In this document: piece by piece, positions 48,701 to 61,337 of the stretch | Layout of the letters: each line of letters begins with the position of its first letter | How positions within the stretch are numbered: position 1 is the stretch's first letter | Assembly (NCBI GenBank): GCA_027563935.2 | Contig: CM050454.1 | Coordinates: 852,501-916,500, forward strand | Direction: 5' to 3' | Source of the DNA: Costus lasius | Lineage: Eukaryota; Streptophyta; Magnoliopsida; Zingiberales; Costaceae | DNA: 64,000 nucleotides | Made by a program: the position numbers and the translations under genes | The notes under the pieces: generated by a model | Told to the model about the DNA's origin: nothing | The model's input: the letters and a program-made list of their open reading frames with translations, nothing else | The model's database searches: none

Positions 48701-51700
48701 CCCAAACACAATTTTCCAGGTCATAGTTTTCAAGCTAGAACCCAAGAACCAAAGTTCTGAGTAAAGAGAATAAAGCAACACAATTTTCCAGGTCATAGTT
48801 TTAATAGCTTGGACAAAGTTTGTTTTGGACTAAACAATTTTCCAGTTTTAATTAGCAAACAATTAGTTTTATAAATTCAAGATCTTTTAAAATTAAAAGC
48901 ACTTTTAAGATGGATTCCAAACATTCCGTATGCTTGCAGTGTCCTATAGGCATTGCCCTCAAGCCTGGAAATTCTCTCCCACTATTGGTGTCCCTACTTG
49001 AGGAGATTTCTCTTATATCTAACTCTGAAAGGGCCTGGATGTATATGGGTTTTGCACTCAGCTTTCTCAAATGGTTAAAAAATCGATCCATAAATGGCTA
49101 GTTTGTACTAGTCCAACTATGCACTAGTACATGGTAAGTACCATATATGTATATATGTATACATACACATATATGTATATATCCGCATATATACAAATAT
49201 ATAATTAAAATCGACCAGTGCTGATGCCGTGTGTTACTGATCAATATTTAAAACCCTGGGTTAAATATTAAATTCTTAGAACCATCAAGTACTTCTAGCA
49301 TGGAAAGCTTCTAAAACAATTGAACATAACATTCATTTCTCTGGTGGCCTAAGCAAAAAACTTCTAAGGAGTAGGGACTTTAGAGATTACATATCTATTT
49401 CTAAATGGAAAGCAATTTAAAACTTTATATATAAGATTATTGCAAAACGAGTTTGCGTTATCCTCTTAAAAAGCATTTGTAAAAGGTAGATTGATAAATA
49501 AGAATGTTTCTCTCTATCATAAAACATGCATAATTATAATCCTAACAAGGGCACACACACCACACCACTAATGAGTTTCAAAATTGATACCTTAGACTCA
49601 AATAGGTAGGACTTCTTGCTTCAATTACTGAAACCTTACACATCAACCCGCACACAAAAAAACAAAAAAAAAAAACAAGAAACAAAAATCACCCATGCAT
49701 GCATGGCAGTCAATTAGATGTCAACTTGCATCCAAACTCTACTTTCTCTATCTCGTTAAATGGTGAAGACTTTGAATTCTTACAAGGGACATGGAACAAA
49801 GGCAAGGTTAGCCAATGGCGCCATACTTTTTCATATTGATGCTGGAGAGGATATCTTAGAAGTAGAGGTGGAAGCAAGTAAAATCACCCCTCACTAGTTC
49901 TACAAGGTCTCACTAGTTATGCACCTTGCTTTTATAGATAACCTCTTCATTTTTCTTAAGTCGGACTTAACCTTTGTGGTGAATGTCAAAAGGATTCTAT
50001 TGCATTTCTGAAAGGTATATGGAATTCACACTAACTTGCATAAGTCCCAATTGTATACCTCAACTTGCTAAAAGACATGTTTTCGACTACAAATTCCTTT
50101 TCTTGCTAAAAGACAAAGCAAATCCCAAACCCCACAAATCTCTCATTATATCCTGAATTAATTCATGGTTTTATAAATAAAAGCTTAAGCGTCACATTAG
50201 ACATCATCAGTCTTGGCCTATAAATGTAACCCTTCCATGTAAGATACACCAATATACACTTAAAAGATGCTGACATACACAAACTGAAATGCTGAATACA
50301 TGCAGGCAAGGAGAGTCATGTAACCATGATAAAGTTTTACGAAATGCAGAATAAAGGGCATCATCAAGGAACTAGCAAAATTTGTGTCTAATACTCAACT
50401 TTCCTTTCTTAGCTATAACCTCCTTCTCCCTCTCTCATGGTTTAATAATGAAATCACTTATATCCATTAATTCGGACCAACAATTGAGATTTTCTTCCAT
50501 GCTGCTTTGTACATGTGTTGAATATGGATTTGATAAGTATGTAAACCACCCTATTTCAACAAATGGGGGTGTGTTTAATGTGTACCAACCATGCATCAAT
50601 CCTTTTATCAAAAATCTCAATGCACATATGATAAAATTCTAAATTTTAATATGCCATAGGGGTTACTCATTTGCAACATGACTCCCAACATTAACCCCCA
50701 CTATTTTACACCAAAGTTTTGAAAACCGGTTTGAAGAAGACGACCTCGCCGACCTCGCCACCCACATCTGCTCGCGATCCACCTCGCTTGCAGTGCACAG
50801 TTGCAATAGAAGTTCAACTGTGGATCCAGGAGCATCTTCCTCATCCTCCACTGTCATCATCTTCTTCCTCTTATTCTTCCCCTTCTTCTTCTTGGACCGG
50901 TTTTTACAATCTTGTTTTATGTTTTGTAGTTGCATACTATTGCTCGAAGTTATAAGAGAAAGACTTTCCAGAGTCCAATCAACACAAGGATGGGCCTAAG
51001 ATAAAGTTTCACATGATCATGAGAGTGGAAGATCAAAGTAACAAATATAACCTCTTGTTCTTATCCAATACTGCAATTTACCATAAAGTCTAACAGCCTA
51101 ATAATCAGTTTGTAAAATGGATCAAAGGAAAAGGATTATCATGAACGAACTCAATTCTGCTTGATGCGTGTTGAGATTTCAGAGGAAGAAGATTCCTATT
51201 TGAATTAAATAGTAAATGAGATTTTACTTACCTGAATCTATTAGTTTACCAATTTCCAATGGGAGTTTCCAACTTCCTTACCTTCAACAAAAGTTAACTT
51301 TGATCAAGGCACCACTGATTTGCAGTTTGGATAAATTCTATACACGTAACCGATCCATAGAGGTCAGTTTGTGATTCGGCTGATTACCCATGTTGCAAAG
51401 GAGTGGCTGAACATGATATTGAGGTCTCTCCAGTAGCTTTTTTTTTCGTAACTGAGTTATATTCAGAGGACATATGCCGACATCAGACTAAAGGGCAAGT
51501 GCGATGCACATGAAATGGCTCTACCAAGAGGAAATTCGTGACTAACTTATCAAAACTCATTATGTTTTCATAATTACAAACTTAATTCAGAAGGTTAAAT
51601 CGAGAATCCCATAAGTTGAAAAGGCTAGATAGCAAAAGCTAATCAGCAAAAATTGATAATTCCGCAACTGAATAAGAGTGCGAAAAGATACTCAATTGAC

Positions 51701-51875
51701 AAAGGATATTTAGTACAGAAACAGAACACCACGACACTGAGAGGCGATGAGGGCGCACCTCGGAAGCCCTAGCGCGATAGGCGAAGGTGATCGGAGATAG
51801 AGCCCCGACCTCTCTCTTGCATAGGTTTCGGAATCCACCGCCGAAGCTTCCCTTGACTTCAGCCTTGGTCACCAT
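45722..51875 (-). CDS. DCAF8-like WD40 repeat protein
   Basis: Exons 51875-51759, 47703-47452, 47350-47207, 47121-46408 and 45925-45722, all phase 0, give 476 residues. Exon 1 ends FRNLCKREVGALSPITFAYRARASE and exon 2 continues DLVLRLGIYRKLDKHQGCVNTVSLNADGNILISGSDDRTVILWDWD, as in plant DCAF8/WDR42 relatives. WD40 units follow: [116 protein letters not shown] and VVNCIDSHPRTAMIASCGIDDDIKIW. YDIR stands where the DWD motif of CUL4-DDB1 receptors has WDxR. The last exon is almost pure Asp/Glu (DSDEDDESDVEFESEDVDN...). Family role: substrate receptor of CUL4-DDB1 ubiquitin ligases; target unknown. The first intron is 4055 bp and carries a tandem duplication and a small hAT-like element. Confidence 0.9.
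47713..48171. repeat. 232 bp tandem duplication in DCAF8-like intron 1
   Basis: Copies 47713-47944 and 47945-48171 share agaatatattcagggacca, tgatatttcaggattataac, ctatattgaagccttcgctt and tcattatgtaagttatttat in the same order. Non-coding. It lies immediately upstream of the exon 2 splice acceptor, so part of copy 1 includes or adjoins the branch-point region. Confidence 0.9.
50712..50914. mobile_element. Small hAT-like MITE
   Basis: Ends CAAAGTTTTGAAAACCGG and, inverted, CAAGATTGTAAAAACCGG flank a 203 bp C/T-rich interior. Flanks ttttacac and ttttatgt are a possible decayed 8 bp duplication (5 of 8 match). In intron 1 of the DCAF8-like gene. The end type (CAA...AACCG) resembles that of the element at 11081-11357. 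Confidence 0.55.
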
Positions 51876-52510
51876 CGTGCACGCTCAAGGACGCTATCTG
51901 CTCAAGGAAATGCTGCAAAGAAGGAAATCTTGTGAGACCATCCTCGCCTCACGCGGCGGCGAACGACAGCGAAGGCGAACTAAGGAAGCGGCGCCGACGC
52001 CGTGATCGTCCTGGTGAGGAAGGAAGCAGGAGGCGCGGGATCCCACAGCGTCGGCCGTCGGGCGCGGACTATGGCCTCGGTGACCGACCGGTACGCTGAG
52101 CGGGCTTCGGCTCTCGCACGCGAGTGTGGCAATTTTAACAGACGGACCCGGGAGATGAAATATTTATAGACGGACCTCACTAAAAATCTTACGAAGGGTG
52201 TTTAAGGCATTTCACATATGGACACGTGTTTAATCTAAATTTCTCAATTTCATATTTAATTGGATCTGATCCAATGCATATCGAAGTAGCGTCTCGTTCA
52301 ATAAACCCGGTTTGGTAAATTCAGTTTATCTAATAGATTTTAATTCTTTTGGTAAAAATTAAAATTATCAATATTAAGTACTAAATTAGTAATATAGTAA
52401 ATTTATTTAGATATAAATATAAAAAATAAATATTTTTATTTAAAAATATAATATTATTTAAAAATGATTATTATTTAAGTAATTTTAAAATTATAAATAA
52501 CGGGTAAAAG
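51876..52510. promoter_or_regulatory. Upstream region of the DCAF8-like gene
   Basis: GC-rich for about 280 bases above the ATG. TATTTATAG at 52161-52169 reads CTATAAATA on the minus strand, about 285 bases upstream, and is a possible TATA box. Beyond 52200 the DNA is AT-rich with no feature seen. Confidence 0.4.
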
Positions 52511-52556
52511 TGGAAATTGGAATGCCCTAAAGCCTTCAGTATACGTTTGCAGCTCA

Positions 52557-52625
52557 TTTTACTCGTACGCCCTTTTCGTACAAATATACTCTTTCCCTAT
52601 CAACGCCTTCACCCTTCTCTCTCTT

Positions 52626-52668
<43 letters not shown>

Positions 52669-52790
52669 ACACCGAAACACACAAGCGATCGTTTTATTCG
52701 TACGCCCTTTTTGCACAAATATACCTTTACCTTATCGACGATCTTGCTCCTCCCCCAGTTCCCCTCTCTCTGCGCGCAACCATTGACGCC
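52557..52790. repeat. CT microsatellite with flanking direct repeat
   Basis: A CT/TTTC tract (about 52615-52668) lies between two copies of a word of about 30 bases beginning TTTTAxTCGTACGCCCTTTT (52557-52586 and 52691-52720). The unit repeats at a distance of about 134 bases. This may be the leader/core promoter region of the dual-specificity phosphatase gene, whose ATG is 2.6 kb downstream. That link is a guess. Confidence 0.6.
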
Positions 52791-53274
52791 TCTTTGGAAG
52801 TTTGAAGTTTCGCACTTAAATTTTCAAATTGCAAGGCATCAATCACTTGGGAGAGCTTCATCAATCACCCGGCACATGTAACTTGGTGCTGCTTCTCCAA
52901 TTGCTGGATGCAGCCAATCGCTTACCTTTTTGTAACGGCAAGAAAAGCTGGTAAATCTTGATGCATCCATCGTTCGTAACCCTAACGTTTCAGTTAGAAG
53001 ATATATTTTACGCTGTAGTTGTTCTTATCCCTAGGTTTTTGAATTGAATGTTGGTTTATGTTCAGTATAAGATTTTGGACCTGCTCACTTCATCGGATGA
53101 CTATTTAGATGTAGTTGTGATGGACTTTGGTGCAGTGGCATGTCGAATTTCTGATTGGATTTTTTTTAAAAAAAAATCTCGTAATATTACATCTCATATT
53201 TGTTGTTTTATCTCTTTGATCACGTTCAAAGGATAACTCTATGATGTATGCTTTGAAATTTGTATAGTCTCAAG

Positions 53275-54987
53275 TATTAAGATGGATGTTGGATGGATAA
53301 TAGGATTATTACATTACCTTTAGAAGAATACAAAATGCCCCTTGAACAAAGATATATAAATACATCAAGAAAGACAATGCATAAATGACAATAAAAATTA
53401 TAGTAGCATATAAAAGACCTATTTGGGAGTATAATAATGCCAAAATAGATGGATTTGATATGGTTAGAGAGTTTCCATATTCAGCCCTCCATGTAAATTA
53501 ACACCCTCCTACTTTAGTATGTCCATGCACTTTGGATTGGTGAGTGCATCAAACTCATGAAGATATTGAACTTAGAGCTTTGAATGGGTGATGAGGTTTG
53601 ATGAACTGATTTCACCGTGCAACAAATGTTGTTAAAGAATGATAGGAATGGTTTGCTATTGTCATCCAGTGGATGTGAATGAGCAACAGATATGAAATAC
53701 TGACACCATGTTGTGTATTGTCGCAAATTGAGGATGATTATTGCCAACATGCAATAGAGAGATTGGAGAGAGTGTCACAAACTTGCAGCAAGGTAGATAG
53801 AAGTAGATTTCCTTGTTCTTGTACCTGAGAAATCAGGTGAGCAATGATTCCTGGAAAACCATTACATGCCATGGAGGATCGGAGGTTGTCTGGCTCCTAG
53901 GCTTCAATATGTTGGAGAGCACCGATAGACAAAGATGAGGTGCAAAGCATGCGCATTGGCTAGGGGAGCACCAGTAGCATGGGATGATGAGGAATTGGAG
54001 AACTAAATCCATAGCGGTTGACCCTCCTTATGGTGCCAAAAGATGTGAATCAAATTCAGGTCAACCAAGGTTTGATTTATAGCTGATTGGGATCTCTGAC
54101 CTGGATAGATCCAAGTGTTTGTTTGAGCTCTCTTTTGTTGGTTGCTTCACTTGAGGAACCTACGAAAAGATGGGACTCGAAATGTTTTTTGGCTGTTCTT
54201 TCCTTGGTGATTAAGTCATAGTTGAGATGCTTACAAATGGTTGCTTGGAAGCTAAGAGGGAGGCAACAATGAGGATATGATCATAAACGCCAGACAAGTA
54301 GAAGTGGTGCTTGTCTAGAAGTAGTCGGTGTCTTGGAGCATGTTATCAGAGTCTAGAAGTAGATGTGTATGTTAATTAATCACTTGAAGTAGGAGCGGAT
54401 GGACAGCACCTAACCAGACCAAGGTGTATCATTTGTGCTTCCTTGCGTTCATTCTTTTGGTCACACAGTGATTTAATAGGAGATTGCTTAATGACAGAGG
54501 ATGATTGGTGGATGCCTTGATAGAAAATGTATTTATTTTGAGTCTTCTATTATTGGAGATTTGAGAGGACAGGAGGATGGAGAAACAAGACAAGATGCTA
54601 AAGTATTCGAATAATTCTTAATAGTAAACAGTAGTGATGAAAGGATAATCTTTGTTGCTATTGAGGTTTTTATCATTGAAGTACCCAAAGACAATGGTCA
54701 TGTGGTCATATAGGGTAGGAGTCTAGGTGAGATGAACTAGAAGAGGATTATTGGCTTTAATACCTTGTTAAGATGGGTTTTGGAGGGATAATAGGATTGT
54801 CGTAACTTGTAACAACATAAAATGGCCATTTAATGGGGATACATGGTTACATGAAGAAAATAAATATGTAGATTATAATAGCATATAAAGCATCTCATTA
54901 GGATATTATAAATTATGCCAAAATAGATGGATTTGGTATGGGCAGGGGTTGCCATATTCAACATTGAGCATTCCATGTATGTTAACA
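53275..54987 (-). mobile_element. Degenerate LTR-type element, antisense
   Basis: Two diverged direct repeats, 53275-53503 and 54766-54987, share ggataataggatt, tagcatataaa, atgccaaaatagatggattt and ccatgtaxxttaaca in order. On the minus strand each begins TGTTAA. The right copy is followed by AGGTATTAAAGCC, similar at 10 of 13 bases to the tRNA-Met primer site TGGTATCAGAGCC. The interior (1.26 kb) has no usable frame. No target duplication remains. Best read as an old, small, non-coding copia/TRIM-like element in the leader intron region of the phosphatase gene. Confidence 0.55.
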
Positions 54988-55399
54988 CCAATGTACTTAG
55001 GTTGCCCTTACTCCTTCAAGAATGTTCAGTCATTCTATCATTGATCCTGTGTCAATTTTATTTGACGGATATTTTTTGGTGTATTAATGGTTCATTGAAA
55101 TGTATGCTAAAGATGTTCCATCTCTTAAACCCAGTAAATTTTTTGCTTGCTTTTTTGTGTATATTGAATTTCCTTATCTTTAGCATACACTTTAGTCTGT
55201 TTAAAGGACAATCTGGACTACTTTTTATTTATGGATATTGAGAAATACTATCCAGATCAGACATATTTCAGTTGCATGTGCATATTCGAAACCTTAACTT
55301 GTTAGGTATTCTTTTCCTTTTTGATGATTTAATGAGCGTTCTGTTTCATTATCTTCAGGAAAAAGCTAACAAGGCTTTGTTATTGAAAGAAGAAACACA

Positions 55400-56814
55400 A
55401 TGGGTTTATCAGGACTTATTGGGTTGAAGGCAACTGTTTTGCTCTTAGCATTTGTCTTTTCAAGAAAACTTGGCATAAACGTGATTCCTCTTCCACTTCT
55501 ACATGCCTCAATGGTTGCATATTTAGTTGCTATTGCTTCTCTTCCAGCGGTGAATCTTCCTCTGCTTCTAGGAAAAAGCACTGATGGAATCTTTCCTGTC
55601 TGGTCAAAGATTATATTTGGTCCTTTTCTGTTTTTTGTAAGATTGTTCGTGCCTTTGAGGAGATGGACGAGTGGGGAACCTCTGTATAGTGAAATTTCTG
55701 AAGGACTGTATGTCGGAGGCTGGCCTTCTACCTTGGACGATTTGCCTCCTGGCAAACCTGCAGTGATTGACTGCACATGCGAACTACCACGGAGTTCTGC
55801 ACTTATGCAAAATGCATATTTGTGTATCGCCACTTGGGATACAAGAGCCCCTCAACCATCACAAATTGAATCTGCCGTGCGCTGGGCATGCAGAAAAAGG
55901 GCTCAGAAGGTTCCTGTCTACATCCATTGTGCTTTTGGTGAGTACAATTCTCCTTCCTACCCTCTTAATTTGGAAAAAGAAAGTAGGGTGAAAATAATCT
56001 GCATGTACTTATTAAAAAAAATTACATTTATGCACTCAGATACTTCGTACATTGACCTGAATTTTGATTTCAATATAAACTATTAATTCCAACAAATTTA
56101 TAGAGTACACTAGGGATCTGTTCAAGCAGAGAATATATTCTAAGATATTTCTCATCTAATTGACTCTGAACCCAACTTCTATCGAGTTTAACTAGTGTCT
56201 CCATGATGTGGTGTAGTTAGTGGTTTTGAATGTGTTATTGAGTACTTCGTAAACATGTAAGTATGTTGGTGGTTGATAAGATAGTATTGCTGCTCGTGAT
56301 TATTTGAGCAGTAAACAACCTCTGGAACTAGAAGCTGCTTAAAGTGTTCCATGATTTTGTCATGCTGATTGTGAAATAGCATTTTTTTTAAGCACTAATG
56401 CCTAGGTCTCAATATTATTTTTTTGACGAAGTTAAACAATGAAGGTGTGATGCGATCCCCAAGACTTTGTTATCAAGGTTCTTACACGATGAACTAACTG
56501 CTTATTACTTTCTCTTTGCTATTTCTAAGTCCTAAACGATTTCCTTCGTTGTACATGAAGTGATAGTCTTGAAAATTTTAACAGGTCATGGAAGAAGTGT
56601 TTGCGTGATGTGTGCCGTTCTTGTTGCCTTGGGTTTGGCTGAAGATTGGAAAGCGGCTGAGAAAATGATTCGAGAAAAACGTCCTTTCATTAAATTAAAT
56701 GTACTTCATCGCAAAAGCTTGGAAGAATGGTCAAAACATCGACTTTCACCGCAAAGAAATGGACTCTCACTAGTTAACTCTTCAATCCTTTCTGGTAATT
56801 CCTCTAGAAAGTGA
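55400..56814 (+). CDS. Membrane-anchored dual-specificity phosphatase (YnbD-like)
   Basis: Exons 55400-55937 and 56585-56814 give 255 residues. The intron (647 bp) splits the active-site Gly codon. The N-terminal 100 residues are hydrophobic, with about three membrane segments (LIGLKATVLLLAFVFSR, LLHASMVAYLVAIASLPAVN, IIFGPFLFFVRLFV). Then comes EISEGLYVGGWPSTLDDLPPGKPAVIDCTCELPRS, WDTRAPQPSQIESAVRWACRK and the catalytic loop VYIHCAFGHGRSV (Cys177, Arg183: the CX5R signature of cysteine phosphatases), then CAVLVALGLAEDWKAAEKMIREKRPFIKLN...SLEEWSKH. The general acid is probably Asp in WDTR. Family knowledge gives phosphatase fold and activity; substrate is unknown to me. An AG acceptor at 55358 suggests an upstream non-coding exon. 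Convergent with the GDSL gene. Confidence 0.88.
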
Positions 56815-57534
56815 TTCAAATTTGTAGAATAATCTGTATCATTGCTTCAAGATTTAGAACTATGTGGTCGTATATATATTTGTATTTTCTCCATTTTGTG
56901 AGCATTCTATAACTTTTCCATTTGTATGTTCTAAATGCTATACCCTTGCATTCGTGCCAAATGAAGTCTGATTCCTTTCCTAATTGAGTAATTTTCTGAT
57001 TTATTTCACTGCAAAATTTAATTCTTTGCTAGATAACCTGGTGTTTACTGCTGGTCTTATTAATAATGTGGCATATTTATTGTGTAATTTTTTTCAATGT
57101 GATTGTAGTGTGGAAACGTCCTTTTAGCTGTCGACTTTTGATTATGCTCGAAAAGTGTGGTGAGTTAAAGAGGTTGATGAGTCAATCTAAACCTCACTAT
57201 CTGGATTGTAATTCAAGCCCAATTGGCCCATTGGGTTCAGACCATGTACCTTGTTATAATTAGACGGCCCAGTGAGAGGATCCAGTGGAGCCCAATTTGC
57301 ATCTCACCCCCAAAAGTGCTTTATTCATTCCTCCATTAACATTGACTGCAAGAATGGCCATCGGGCGATCAGCGATGGCTTTGCACACGAAAACATTAGG
57401 ATTAGTAGCATCCCCTCTTATTGAACTAGCGAACTCCATAGAATAGTTGGAGAGAGCTACAGGAGCCAACCTAATCAAATCAGGCAGCTCCTGCTGCTTG
57501 CCGCTGCTTTGTACGTTAATTAATAATTAATTAA
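56815..57534. other. Convergent 3' flanks
   Basis: Contains the 3'UTRs of the phosphatase (plus) and the GDSL gene (minus). No separate gene seen. Confidence 0.5.
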
Positions 57535-58950
57535 TTAGCTCTCCACCAGCTGCTTGAGATTGATGGGAGCGGCAAACTCGGCCCCCCCGCCGTAGATTTG
57601 CTTGCCGGCGATCTCCGCCGTGGCTTGGCTGGGGTGGATCCTGTCCCAGAACACGAACTCGGCCCGCTTCCCACACAGCGCCGTCTCCGGCGCGCACATC
57701 TTCTCCGCCCGCAATCTTCCCGACCCACAGCACGCACTGCTCACGTTCTTGTACCCTGCGCCCACAAAGTATCACTGTATGGGTATACTTGTTTCCTTTA
57801 TTTTCTATTAGGGACAAGTAGAAATGTATACCGAAAACTGTAGGGTTGGCAAATACGTTCATGAGGATGTTGTAGGAGTTTCCGACCATGTAGGTGAACC
57901 CTTTGAGCTCTTGGCTGAGGCTGGAGAAGAGAACGGGGACCTTGTCATTGAACCCCTTAACAAGGGCATTCAGGCCGTCAATGCATTCCCCGGCAGGGTC
58001 AAGAATCCTCGCGATGGGGCAGCAGCCCACCGGAGGCACGTTCAGGATGGCAAACTTCCTCGCCCCCATTCTGTATAATGCCTGCATATCATTTGAGTGA
58101 ATGTAAATACAGTCCTAAAAAGAATCCCTGGCATATTAAGTAAATAAAGGTGTGGAGTAGTACCCTGAGATGGCTGCTGTAGGTGGCGATCATGGTGTCG
58201 TAGAAGGCGGCGACCTGGGCGGCGGTGGCGGAGCCGTTGGTGCCGTAAAAGAAGGCGAAGACGTCGTTGCCGCCGGAGCTGATGAGGAAGACCGACTTCG
58301 ACAGCAGCAGGCTGGTCTGGGCCCCGCCCACTCGCAGCTCGATGCCCGCCCTGTGGATCTCGAAGTTGTTCACCTGCTCGCTAAACGTGATCCTGCTCCC
58401 CTGCGCTTCCATCTCCCTTAATTTAATTGACAAATAAACTAAATCGTACAAATGTTAGTTTATGCGGGCGTGCTCACGGTGGAGTTGAGGATGCCGGACC
58501 CTGCCGACGCGAAGTTGACGCCTCTGAGGCCCCGGTGGATGAGCAGGTGGGCGCTGCTGTTGAGCGAAAGGTACGGCGGCGGGCTCCGCCTGAACCCCAT
58601 ATGAATCGCTGCTCCATTTCAAATCAAAATCATAAATAAGTACAATAAACTAGTAGATTCAATACATTAATAAGAAAAAAAAACGTACAGAGGAAATCGA
58701 TGGCGTTGTAGCCATTGCTGAACCTCCCTGTGGGAGTGTGGTGCGGGTAGTCAACGCCGTAGTGAGGGAAATTGGCCTTGGCGTCGGTGCCGGGGAGGTA
58801 GTTATTGTTGCCCACGTCGGCGAGGGAGTCGCCGAAGACGTACACCGCCGGCACGGCCGCCGACTCCACAAACACCACCTCAGGAGACCAAGCGGCGGCC
58901 ACCACCGCAAGCACGGCGATGGCATATCTCAAGTGCACTTTCCACCTCAT
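57535..58950 (-). CDS. GDSL esterase/lipase, secreted
   Basis: Exons 58950-58689, 58608-58478, 58400-58164, 58081-57832 and 57755-57535 give 366 residues; four introns of 76-82 bp. An N-terminal signal peptide (about 1-30) precedes block I VYVFGDSLADVGNNNYLPG with nucleophile Ser42. Block II is GVNFASAGSG (117-126), block III SSGGNDVF (oxyanion Asn176) and block V FWDRIHPSQA with catalytic Asp331 and His334. The middle reads ALYRMGARKFAILNVPPVGCCPIARI and the end YKNVSSACCGSGRLRAEKMCAPETALCGKRAEF. All catalytic residues are intact. The family hydrolyses ester bonds of lipids, cutin-type or acylated sugars outside the cell; the substrate cannot be told. Acceptors of exons 2 and 3 have near alternatives (one residue and three residues longer). 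An ATG-proximal start is supported by the signal peptide. Confidence 0.93.
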
Positions 58951-59086
58951 TTTACTTTATTATTATTATTATTATTACACTATTTCTCTAACTAGGTGTC
59001 TAACTATACCTATCTATATTACTATGCGTGTAGGGTGGAGTGGCGCATAGAGAGTGGGAGGTGAGTGGCCTGTTGGTGAGTAGGGT

Positions 59087-59097
59087 GGTATTTATAG
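59087..59097 (-). promoter_or_regulatory. TATA box of the GDSL gene
   Basis: The minus strand reads CTATAAATACC about 140 bases upstream of the ATG at 58950. That gives a leader of about 110 bases. Confidence 0.65.
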
Positions 59098-59273
59098 ATG
59101 GATGAAACGAAGAGCGGCCATGCGTTAGGCAATTGATTATTGTGTCTCGTGCGTCACGCTGCTTAATTTGTCCCATGCGGGCGCAGGGAAAATTTGCTTG
59201 GGAGATGACAAGAAGGGAAAGAAATGAATAAGTCTTTTGAGTATTATAACTTCATTTATATGTGCACTCATAA

Positions 59274-59577
59274 TGTTACGCCCCAAAAATTTATCCGAAT
59301 CCCACGCCGAGAATTTTGGACCTCGGGATGCACAACACTGTACCTGTCAATCACTCCTGACAACCGAAAGGTACATACTGAAATAAAATAGTCTAAACAG
59401 AGGCCAGCCCGGCCTTAAATATCCATAATACAACACCGACAGATACGAAATATAGACCGGCGCAGCGGTCAACAAAAATAACAACAACAGGACCGGCGCA
59501 GCGGTCGATAAACCAACAGATAATATGATCGGTGCACGCACTGCTCACTTTCGTCCGTATTCGTCACGGACGTAACA
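59274..59577. mobile_element. Solo LTR (304 bp) with perfect target duplication
   Basis: It starts TGTTACGCCCC and ends GGACGTAACA, flanked on both sides by CATAA (59269-59273, 59578-59582). TG...CA ends plus an exact 5 bp duplication fit a solo LTR left by recombination, or a very small TRIM-like element. GACCGGCGCAGCGGTC occurs twice inside (near 59455 and 59492). No coding capacity. Confidence 0.8.
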
Positions 59578-59582
59578 CATAA

Positions 59583-61332
59583 TGTCTCCTAAAGTTTATA
59601 CTGGTTTTAAGGTTTGCCTTTACTAAGGTGTGGCTAGGTTAACTTGAGCTTAATTGATAGGAGATGAGTAAAAAGACAGGGATGGATTGAGTTGGGTATG
59701 AGCGGATTTTTTGTGTGGTCGACAAGTTTAACTCGTTGACACGTGATTTCTATCAAGACTTTTCAATTTCAATGTAGATGAGTATGAATTTATTATATTA
59801 TTATTAAAACATTTGTTAGAAAGTTTCTAGTTATTATCTTGAAAAGACCTTCAATATATTTTGATTTTAATTATGGTTTTTGTCACCTACCAAATTAAGG
59901 TAAACAATCTCAATCAAGAAGATAGAAGATAATTTGATCTTCTTGATCTCTTTAATGACCACATTAAACTTGCGCAATCCATTGGCCACAGAGAGCCTAG
60001 AGCATACTTTATTGACTCATTAAATTTTAAAAATCTTAAAGCTAAGCAAAGTCTTTGCAACCATTAGCAACCACTTACAAATTAGATCCATATCTCATGT
60101 CTTCTTATTTATTTTTTCAATCTTTTCTCTAGATGAGCTTCTTCAATTTTTGCTAAAATTATAAATGTTTCTATTCAACCTCCTATTTGATAGTGACAAA
60201 ATTTTATAAATTATCCAAGTACTAATTTGCATAATTGATCCTAACACTAGTGTTAGGTTTTAAAATCTATGAGATTTAGCTCGATTTAAGTGGTGCACAA
60301 AATCATATAAAATTTTTTTTAAAAAAAAAGAAAAAAAAAAGAATTGGAGGCATGTAGTTATTATTTTTTAATGTAAAAAAAAATTAATTTTGTTGTATAA
60401 GTTAAACTTGAATTAAACACTAGTGTATTTCCTTGGATGAAAAACTAAAAGGAAAGAATTCAAAAAAGCAAAAAGATGAAAGTAAAAAAGGGGCAAATAA
60501 CTAACAAAATAGTAGGAATCATTCTAATTAAAAACCAAAGGAACTCCTTCGTAACCATTCAATTCAATACATCATTTAAGTATGATTCACCATTATTTAA
60601 TTAGGTTCAATCAATTAAAAGTAGCTAATGAATATTTCTTTAATAAGCTCTTTATTTATTATAATACTTCCCATACGTACCGTTCCTATAATAATTTCTT
60701 TTTATTTGTAGGGTTGTGTCTATCTCTTTTAGGTCAATCATTGTCATACGATTTATCCAATCTTTTATGTAGTTTTATAAATTATCCACTAATTTGTACT
60801 TTCTTTTTGCTAACAAAACCTAAAATGCTAAAAAAATAAAATAAAATTGCACTTGTTATATCCTTGTAGAAATTTAAGATAATATAAATTTACTAAACTA
60901 AAAAAAAATATAATATTTATTTTTTTTAAAAAAAAATTATAATATAATGTTATATTAAAATTTAATATGAATATATATATAATTAAAGTTTCCCTTAAAA
61001 TTATATAAATCTAATTTGTTTTATAGAATTTGCTCTTTTTTTTACTCGCGACATTAGTGTGTGAATAACCCGCATACAACCCGATTCTTCCCATCCGGCA
61101 GTTTCAAATTGTCTTTTGCCTGCGTGCTAATCCGTCCAACCCACACAACCTTGCTCGCACCAATTATTGGGTTGGGGTGTCTGGTTGTCGATCATTTGTG
61201 CGCTGTCACTTCCATCCGCGGCAGGGCTAATCAAAACCTAACAATTATTTCCACCGACTTAACTGCGTGCAACACGCATAAATAATATCTATGTACACGC
61301 GTATATAAATTATGAATTTTGCACAATGCACG
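59583..61332. other. Intergenic, AT-rich
   Basis: No gene is supported. Poly-A/T runs lie near 60310-60345 and 60900-60950. No repeat family recognised. Confidence 0.45.
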
Positions 61333-61337
61333 CTGTG

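Noticed and set aside
58170..58421. Plus-strand frames over the GDSL gene
   Set aside because: Antisense shadows of exons with intact catalytic blocks on the other strand.
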